Assembly: GCF_000611645.1 (NCBI RefSeq)
Contig: NW_014013109.1
Location: 6,047 to 23,797 of the forward strand
Direction of reading: 5' to 3'
Length of the DNA: 17,751 nt
Source of the DNA: Monoraphidium neglectum
Taxonomy: Eukaryota > Chlorophyta > Chlorophyceae > Sphaeropleales > Selenastraceae
Below, piece after piece: positions 11,448 to 17,751 of the stretch (positions are counted from its first letter, which is position 1; each line of letters opens with the position of its first letter). Under the pieces are notes generated by a model. The model saw nothing but the letters and a program-made list of their open reading frames with translations, was not told the origin of the DNA and searched no databases. The position numbers and the translations under genes were made by a program.

Positions 11448-12274
11448 GCGGGCGTGGCTGTGTGGCTGTTTGGCTGGAGGTGTACTCATATGTGCAGTGA
11501 GACTTGCTTGTGTCTGAGTGCGGACGCATAGTGGATTGTGGGGGTTGAGGCGCGAAGGATGGGCATGCTCGTGCCCATTTGATATTGGGCACATTCGTGC
11601 AGTTTGGGCCGCCATGCATGCAATGCGTGTGTGTGCGTGGGTGCGAAGGCAATCAGAGCAAGGCAGGCACATATTCAGGTCACAGCCGGCCGTTGTGGTG
11701 TCTGATACCATCATGGCCATCTGCGTGCTCAAGCTTCCACAGCCCAACCAGTTACACGTTCTGTGCCTGACACACCCCATGACCCGCACACCACTCACTA
11801 ACCCACCCACCTATCCCAAAGGCCTACCGGAGTTATGTCAGCGCCTGTGGCACCCCCGGGGACGAGAACTTGACAGCCAGCGTCTGCGCGGCCTACGGCC
11901 CCTCCTGTCAGTGGCTGGCGGAGGGCGGCTGCACCCACACGCCCGTGGCGACCCTCATCGCCGCGTTTGGCCTGGACGCCTCCACCAGCCCCGTCATCGC
12001 CGCACAGGCCGCGTGCTCGGCGGGCAACGCCACCGCCGACGCGTGCGCCGCGGCCGGCGGCGGCGCCTCGGTATTCGTCCCGGCGTCGCTGCTGCTGGCG
12101 GCAAAGAACGGGAGCCTAGCCCTGACCAGCCTCATCACAAACCTGACAGATCCGCTCCCATGCGTCACCCCTGTGGCGGCGAACACCTCCACACATACCG
12201 GCGGCGCGCGCGGCCTCGCGCCTGCCGCGAACGTCGCGTTTGCCGTGCTGTTGCTGGTGGCGCTTCTGCTTTGA
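9669..12274 (+). CDS. Secreted cysteine-rich glycoprotein with GPI-anchor-like tail, family unknown
   Basis: Eight exons join in frame to give 345 residues: 9669-9816, 10026-10128, 10356-10401, 10577-10627, 10808-10866, 11005-11113, 11339-11407 and 11822-12274. The start opens a signal peptide (MRPCLGAVAVVLLLLCSVV, likely cleaved near A23). The protein then has three cysteine modules: C78-C87-C93-C103, C122-C135-C141-C151-C160 and C204-C217-C224-C232. Modules 2 and 3 share a C-x12-C spacing and a C-x-W motif. Eight N-glycosylation sequons are seen (N97, N98, N150, N211, N264, N291, N302, N316). The C-terminus ends in a small-residue/Gly spacer and about 15 hydrophobic residues right up to the stop, with no charged tail, as in GPI-anchor signals. 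A cell-surface or cell-wall role is inferred; no named family is recognised. Exon 5 has a competing reading: 10750-10800 spliced to 10997 also keeps the frame, but it would break the module 2 cysteine pattern. Confidence 0.75.
11408..11441 (+). repeat. (GT)17 microsatellite forming the 5' splice site
   Basis: Seventeen GT units begin exactly at the donor of intron 7 of the cysteine-rich protein gene. The coding exon ends ...CTCAAC at 11407, so the splice donor is the first repeat unit and many alternative GT donors follow directly. Confidence 0.85.
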
Positions 12275-12744
12275 GTGCGACCTGCAGGATGACCCGCCCC
12301 TTCCATCCATCTTTCGGTCCATTCCTTCTGGTCGTCACTCGTTTGATGCTTGCCTTGCTGGCCGCGAGTGGACTTAGCGCAACAGGGTGCTGCGCCGAAC
12401 CATTGTCTGCGCCCCACAACGCATGCGCATCCCCCTTGCCATCTTGCCGTGCGCCCCGTGCCGCGTTTCACGCAGTGTGCCAGCAGGGGGCGCACACACC
12501 AAACGAATTGTCTCCCATGCATGCTGCCTGCACACCTGTCATTCACTTCATCCGATCCGAACCTTGCCACCTGAGGTACTTCTTTACTGGCAACCCAACC
12601 ATTTTGGCGGTCACGACCCTCTGAAGCTCATTTGATCGACGTTTTGGCCAGGCAAGTTAGCCACTGTCTCTCTCCTGCTCCATGAGCTGTGCATTGCTGC
12701 ATGCAGCATGCGTTCGGCGCCACCTCAACCCCTTGTCCACAGAG

Positions 12745-12749
12745 TGTAA
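12745..12749 (+). terminator. TGTAA polyadenylation signal for the cysteine-rich gene
   Basis: This is the first TGTAA downstream of the stop codon at 12274 on the plus strand, placing the 3' end about 480-490 bases after the stop, in line with long green-algal 3' UTRs. Confidence 0.55.
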
Positions 12750-12994
12750 GGACGCTTTTGAGCGGTTTTGCCCCCGTCAATGCTTGGAATGCACACGCAG
12801 CCAAGCAGCGGGTCACGGTGATCGTATCTCACTCTTCTGAGGTGGGGTGAGTGCTCCTGGTTCCCGCAGTGTTCAGCTGTCGTGCATGGCACCCGCCTGG
12901 CTGGGCAACATTGCGCTTGTATGTGAGGCCTCGTCTCTAGCCCTCTCCATAGTGGCAAGGTTCCTCAGGCCTAAAGGCAGCTGCAGCAGTTGTG

Positions 12995-12999
12995 TTACA
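12995..12999 (-). terminator. TGTAA polyadenylation signal for the aldolase gene
   Basis: TTACA on the plus strand reads TGTAA on the aldolase sense strand. It is the first such signal beyond the aldolase stop codon at 13414. Confidence 0.55.
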
Positions 13000-13413
13000 G
13001 CCTTGAATATGGTTGGACTGTGCACCATAAGACAGTATTGGCTCTCAAGGGAATAGATGTGGTGCATGCCGTTTGGGGCAGGCAGCGGCTGCTCGACTGC
13101 GCTCTAACACCAACGCGCTCAAGTCAACTCCAAAGGCCGCGCACAGCCGAGCAAGCACCCGCTCTCGGCCTGTCGCAAACGTTAACGCTAGGAGAGCCGC
13201 GCACGCATGCAAAGGCCCTGACTTGGCGCGCCGCCGGCACCGACCGCCGCGGTACGCCCACCCAGCAGCTGCCCACCTCCAAGCTACCCGTATAGGTCGT
13301 ATCGGGCATGCGATGTGTCAAGAGCTGCTCAACTCACGTGAAACACCCAAAAGCTAGCTGCAGCTACAATAGCTTCGCCATTCAAGGGGCACAAGCAAGG
13401 GTCTGGCTGCAAA

Positions 13414-16400
13414 CTACTTGGCCAGGGCGGCCTGGCTGTTGGCCTCGGCCCTCTGTATGAAGACGGCCTGCGCCGCCGCCGCGTTTGCGGCGTCCCCGCT
13501 CCACGCCTTGAGGGCGCTGGCCTGCAGCGCGCGGCCGTAGGAGAACGACACGTACCACGGGCTGCGGGGCGAGGAGGGAGGCGTGCCAAACGGCAGGCCG
13601 GGCCAGCGGGATCAGGAGGGGTGACGAGTGATAGAAACCAACAGGGAGGTCCGGGACTTTCCGGCCCAGGCAACCTCGTACACAACAGAACGCCACACTG
13701 ACGAGCAGAGGACGAGCGTGCCCCTGAAAATCTTTGTCAAAAGCCAGTGCTTCACCAGCCTACACCACCAAAGCCTTGCCATCTTCCGCGCTTGGTTTTC
13801 TTGCAGCCTCCCCCCGCCCCTCAACCCGCACGTGCGCCCCCATCGGACGGACCCCGCCTCCCACCTGCCCCCAAGCTTGTTAATGAGCTCCAAATGCTTG
13901 GTCGCCTCCTCCTCGCTCTGCCCGCCAGACAGGAACATGATCCCCGGCACCGCCGGCGGCACGGTGCGCCGCAGCACGCGCAGCGTGGCGGCGGCGACGG
14001 CGTCGGGGGTGGCCGCGGGGCCCTTGCTGCCGGGCACGATCATGTTGGGTTTGAGGAGGATGGTTTCCAGCTGCACCTTGGCAATGGCCAGCTCCCGGAA
14101 GACCACTGAGAGGACCTGCCGGTGTGGGTGGGAGGAAATTGGGTAGTGACAGATCACCGTTTGTGCCGGTTGTGTGTGTGAGTGTTTTGTTAGTTGAGTT
14201 GGTGCTCGTGTTCAATTTGTGTGTGTGTGTTTTTGCGTCTGTTTGTGTGTGCACGCAGGTGCATGTGTTAGCGTGTTTGGGTGCGTCGAGGCGCCTTGCC
14301 AGAATTGCCAATCTGCTTTTTCTCGCGCAGCGCGGCACACCGCCCGCTGGCGGCTGCCTCCCAGACGCCGGACAAGCCCCCGTCCACACGCAGCCAGAAG
14401 CGCGGCCGCGCCAGCCGCGCCGGCCTCCGCGCCGCCCAATACGTGCGGCCCTCATCGATCCTAAGGGCCGGCTCACCTCGTGCGTGACGGCCTCGCAGTC
14501 GTCGATGCCGTGGGGGCCGTCCGCCAGAACCTCGGGCTCCACGATGGGGACCAGGCCGGCCTCCTGGCACACCTGCGAGTGATCAGGGGCAGGAGAACAC
14601 GTGGGGTGCGTGGGGTTGTGAGGAGACGGGCGTGGTGGGACTTGATCGCCAAATCAACTGGAGTCTGACAGTCGTGGTTGAGCGATAGTATTATGACAAA
14701 ACGAACGTCTTTCGTGCGTGCTTCCGTGCGTGTGAGCGAGCGGGCATGCGCACGCGCGTTGGTGTGTGTGTACGTGTGCGTTGGCGTGCATGTGGGTGTG
14801 TGTAAGCATGTTGGATTTTACGTGGCAGCCAGCGTTGCGGCAGCGTCAGATTGTGGTGCTGCGAGCCGGCCGCGGCCCCACCTTGGCATACGCTGCGAGG
14901 CCAGCCGCTGCAGAGCGCACGCCAGCTGGCGAGGGCAGGCCGGCCGCGGTGTCTATGGTGATGACGGCCCGCCACTTGGCGAAGCGCGCACCTGCTGCGT
15001 AGTACCTGCGCGTGGGTGCATGTGTGCATGTGTTGCTGAGTCGCCATGCGCGGAACGTGTATGTTCTAGAGGTGGGAGGGCAGGTGAATCGGGGGCGCCC
15101 TGTTGTAGCATGCATACCTGCGTGCTCTTGCCGCTAGCATGGAGTGAAGAGTACTCCAGTAAGGGACGGCAATGCCCCATGCTGTATCACACATGCCAGC
15201 ACACCATGAGGGGCGGGTGCGGCCTGTCCTCAACACAGCACACTGCCATGGTGTGCCGCAGCGTCCCGCACCTGCCCCCCTCCTGCGTCCCTCCTCTTCC
15301 ACAGCCCCCTTTGACCCCCCTATTTGAATGGGATTTCATGGCTTACTTGTCGCAGCGCTGTCGCAGGTTGTCGAGGCCCTGAGTGTACAGCTCACGGGGG
15401 CTGCCCACCAGCGCCACCGTGCCAATGTCGACCTGGGGCACGCGGGCGGGCGGCGCGAGAGCACTAGGGTCCGCAGCGGCCGTGGCGTTGGCAGCGATTC
15501 GGATCTGACGTCCAGGATGGCCTCATTTGAGGACGGGTTGCCAACCGATTTTGCTGCCCCCCGGACTCTCACATGCTAAAAGCGACGCTGTCCCCAACCC
15601 CCGTCGCCACCCCGGATGCCCCTGTCGTCCCTCGCCTCATTCCTACCCGTCACCTTCATCCCCATGCCCATCCCCCGCCACCCTCAACTACACCACAGCC
15701 CCCCCCCTTTCCCACCCACACATAGCCTCCCACCTTGATGCCTGGAACAATACCCCTGTCAGCGAGCTCCTTAGTCAGGGGGGTGCCCTTGCTACTGGCC
15801 TGGAATAGGGTCTCCTCATACAGAATCTGGCGGAAAACATCAAGGGGCAGGGGAGGCGTGAGTGCGTGGGGCAGGTCAGAAGAGGGGTGGTTGGGGCTGC
15901 ATCACAAGGAGTTGAATCTGAGTGAGGGGTTGGGGCGGTGTAACAAGCACTCAGGCAAGCCCTCCCAGTTGCCGGCCGCACGTATGGGGTCACCAGGAAA
16001 CCAGCAACGAGGAGCCAGCATTTCTGCGTTTCAGGTCGGGGAGCGGCGGCCTGGGGTCGGGCGCCGTGGGCCCAACCCCCGCCATGGGGGGGGGGGAGGT
16101 TTCGTCGGGCAGCCGGGCGAAGTTCTCACCACGCCCGATATGAACTTTTCGACGCCGTCCGCCGTGAACAGCAGCTCCCGCAGCGCGCGGCGGTTGTCCT
16201 CTGTGTTGGGCAGCCCCACGCTCTCCAGCTGGGGGGTGAAGGGGGGGATGAGGTGGAGGTCGGGGCAGTCGTGCTGTGCACGCTGGGCGCGCCGCAGGCT
16301 CTTGCTGAGGCAATCGCAGCACGCTCAGCAGACAGAGCAGCTAGAGCCTCCACCTGCTGCAAGGCCTGCAGTTGTTCAGCTACGCTCTGGAAGACTGCGG

Positions 16401-16718
16401 ATCACAGAAGCAGGTAAGGATTGGCTGCATTCGAGGAAAGCTGGTGCCATAGCCAGGTGGACTTGGGACCGGCGCCGCACCCGCTTGCCGGCAGTCCCCG
16501 TGCTCTCATCGGCGGCCTGCGGGCGCAGCGCGACGTTGCGGATTGTCGACACAAGTGCCCTTGGGACATGCAGGTTGTGGCGAGCTGCAATGGAGCTGCA
16601 GGCGGCCGCGGCGCAAGGGCGTGTCCGCCGGCGCAAGCCGCACCAGGATCCCCTTGCCCGGCGAAATGAGCGCCTCGACCGTCCGCGCCAGCTCCGAGCC
16701 TTTGGCAGTGCAAGACAT
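13414..16718 (-). CDS. FBA: Fructose-bisphosphate aldolase, class I
   Basis: Reversible cleavage of fructose-1,6-bisphosphate to dihydroxyacetone phosphate and glyceraldehyde-3-phosphate (glycolysis, gluconeogenesis, Calvin cycle). Nine exons on the minus strand join in frame to 335 residues: 16718-16644, 16516-16481, 16228-16130, 15826-15734, 15432-15347, 15005-14882, 14572-14477, 14115-13865 and 13561-13414. The class I catalytic set is visible: D28 in AADES, K101 in PGIK, K140 and R142 in KWR, E183 in VEPEVL, Schiff-base lysine K225 in LLKPNM, the SGGQSEEE loop, and R297 in SYGRAL. The protein stops at ...QAALAK, about 20 residues earlier than typical class I enzymes, so the usual C-terminal tyrosine is absent. 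The start at 16718 gives no transit peptide. An in-frame ATG at 16826 would add 36 residues, basic then hydrophobic, so plastid or cytosolic location is unresolved. It is transcribed divergently from ATG12. Confidence 0.93.
14168..14260 (-). repeat. Imperfect CA-rich (sense strand) tract in an aldolase intron
   Basis: The intron between exons 8 and 7 (14116-14476) carries an interrupted GT-rich tract on the plus strand, CA-rich on the aldolase sense strand. The intron at 14573-14881 has a similar tract around 14705-14815. These are simple-sequence regions, not coding. Confidence 0.7.
16086..16096 (+). repeat. Poly-G run of 11 in an aldolase intron
   Basis: Eleven consecutive G on the plus strand (C on the aldolase sense strand) lie inside the intron just after exon 3 of the aldolase gene, close to its donor site. 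Confidence 0.85.
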
Positions 16719-17117
16719 GATATCTGAAGCACTTGCTGTGATGATTAGGTGAACAAGCGCTGCGAACGGGACCACCAGCCACGGCAACGGGCGAGGACAA
16801 CGAAACCGCGATGAACGCCGATACATTCGTTTGGAAAAAGGACTCTATAACGAATATGCATTGGTTACAAGCAATCGGGCGCACCTTGAAGTGATCCTAT
16901 CGACACTGCCATACCGTGCACGCTGGAAAGCAGTGCCCAAGTGCTACTCCAAAAGCGCGCTGCACAATAGTGAACACGCCGCTGCTGCAGAGTGCCACGC
17001 GCCCGGTTAGTGTGTCCTGGGAGCGGCGCGCTCCCGCCGCCCGCAGAACGCCCATGCGATCTAGGCACATACAAGTGATGTAGCTGGGGTGCAGCTCGAG
17101 AGGACCTGGCAGCAGCC
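16719..17117. promoter_or_regulatory. Shared divergent promoter region of aldolase and ATG12
   Basis: Only 399 bases separate the two start codons, so both promoters and 5' UTRs must fit here unless an upstream non-coding exon exists. ATTGG (a reversed CCAAT box) lies near 16860. On the aldolase strand a TATA-like TTATAGAG sits around 16843-16851, which would suit a transcription start near 16820 and the ATG at 16718. These are motif sightings only. Confidence 0.45.
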
Positions 17118-17751
17118 ATGTCGAAGGAGCCGGACAACAAGAGTGAGGCCGCCTGGCAACACAGCACCGCTCGCCGCACCGGCACGCTGCCGACATGCGC
17201 AGGCGCCTTGCTGACGTGACCGCTAGTTGCGGCCACCACCTCTGGGCGCCCATTGTTGACTCTCTGCGCCTCTCGCGCCGCAGTCGTGGTTGTGTTCAGG
17301 GCCGCGGGCGGCGCTCCCATCCTGCAGCAGACCAAGGTCAAGGTGCGTTTGCATGGTGTTTATGATGACATGGATGCAAAGCGGAACTTGATCGCTGCAG
17401 TTTCATATTTTTTTCCGAGGAGAGTTCTCAAGCTTTGTGCAGATTTGGGGTGTGCCCTCACAGCCCCCATCGCCACCGCTCCCCGCCGGCATCACATTGC
17501 CGCGCTCCCCCCCACGGCCCGCGCCAGCCGCGGCCGCAATCAGCAAACGCTTTGTCCAGCCCCTGCTGCGGGCGCACGGGCATGACCACAACCCCCGTCA
17601 TCCCAAACTACCCGCCCCGCCCAGCTGTCCGGAGACTCCAAGTTTTCGAAGTTGGTGGCGTTCCTCCGCAAACAACTGAAGACCGATAGCGTGGTGGGCG
17701 CCCGCACTGCACCCCTCCCCCTCCCCCTTCCCGCCGGCACCGGAGCGGCGG
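17118..17751 (+). CDS. ATG12: Autophagy ubiquitin-like protein ATG12, 5' part (3' end outside window)
   Basis: ATG12 is a ubiquitin-fold modifier conjugated to ATG5 by ATG7 and ATG10; with ATG16, the conjugate acts as the E3-like factor for ATG8 lipidation on forming autophagosomes. Three exons are visible: 17118-17142, 17284-17342 and 17625-17690, joining in frame (phases 1 and 0) to 50 residues. The second exon gives VVVVFRAAGGAPILQQTKVK and the third SGDSKFSKLVAFLRKQLKTD, matching the first beta strands and helix of plant-type ATG12 (V-x-x-x-RA-x-GGAPIL-x-Q, then DKF-x-x-x-x-x-FLR-x-QL). The start at 17118 leaves only an eight-residue leader before the ubiquitin fold, shorter than in animals and yeast. 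A GTGGTG donor follows at 17691. The remaining strands and the C-terminal glycine needed for conjugation lie beyond the window. Confidence 0.9.

Larger units (their letters stand above)
12275..13413. other. Convergent 3' region between gene 3 and the aldolase gene
   Basis: The two flanking genes point at each other. A TGTAA signal serves each side (12745 plus strand, 12995 minus strand), giving 3' UTRs of roughly 470 and 415 bases separated by about 245 bases. A perfect 14-base palindrome, TGCTGCATGCAGCA, lies at 12695-12708. I saw no additional coding exon. In particular, no sequence here encodes the aldolase C-terminal tail ending in tyrosine. Confidence 0.55.

Noticed and set aside
11518..12624. 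368-codon open frame on the plus strand
   Set aside because: It overlaps the last exon of the cysteine-rich gene in another frame and runs through intron and 3' UTR. It is Arg-rich without domain structure, whereas the chosen frame gives sequons, cysteines and a GPI-like tail.
13260..13320. Possible last aldolase exon ending with a YDLYG-type frame on the minus strand
   Set aside because: It does not match the conserved aldolase tail and does not end in tyrosine; resemblance is limited to a few aromatic residues.
14690..14820. TG-rich tract considered as a telomere-like or Z-DNA element
   Set aside because: It is an irregular simple-sequence stretch within an aldolase intron, with no regular telomeric unit.
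15735..16727. 330-codon open frame on the plus strand
   Set aside because: It is antisense to aldolase exons 1-4, whose minus-strand reading matches class I aldolase.

Overview
The window looks like nuclear DNA of a green alga (Chlorophyta; Trebouxiophyceae-like, genus not determinable). It is GC-rich. Its genes are split into many short exons by GT-AG introns of about 45-580 bases. Coding exons are far more G/C-biased than the TG/CA-rich introns, and 3' ends carry TGTAA, the usual chlorophyte polyadenylation signal. No bacterial operon, phage, transposon, rRNA, tRNA or CRISPR array was seen. All gene models were assembled by hand from splice signals, codon phase and protein plausibility, without transcripts or database searches.

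Layout: (1) 1-2597, minus strand: 5' part of a secreted protein with repeated fibronectin-type-III-like modules; it runs off the left edge. (2) 2598-3642: about 1 kb divergent intergenic region. (3) 3643-8152, plus strand: a 14-exon gene for a 545-residue polytopic membrane protein with a plastid-transit-like N-terminus; no family recognised. (4) 8153-9668: 3' UTR of gene 2 and an apparently gene-free spacer. (5) 9669-12274, plus strand: an 8-exon gene for a 345-residue, signal-peptide-bearing, cysteine-rich protein with many N-glycosylation sequons and a GPI-anchor-like tail; family not recognised. (6) 12275-13413: convergent 3' region with a TGTAA signal for each neighbour. (7) 13414-16718, minus strand: a 9-exon class I fructose-bisphosphate aldolase, identified with high confidence but lacking the usual C-terminal tyrosine tail. 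(8) 16719-17117: about 400 bp divergent promoter. (9) 17118 to the right edge, plus strand: the first three exons of the autophagy ubiquitin-like protein ATG12.

The genes do not form one pathway. Two encode probable cell-surface or secreted proteins (genes 1 and 3), one a probable plastid membrane protein (gene 2), and two are housekeeping genes sharing a head-to-head promoter (aldolase and ATG12). The most novel material is in the three unrecognised proteins: each has internal structure (repeated fn3-like modules with a conserved cysteine; repeated four-cysteine modules; a nine-helix membrane core) that matches no named family I can recall.
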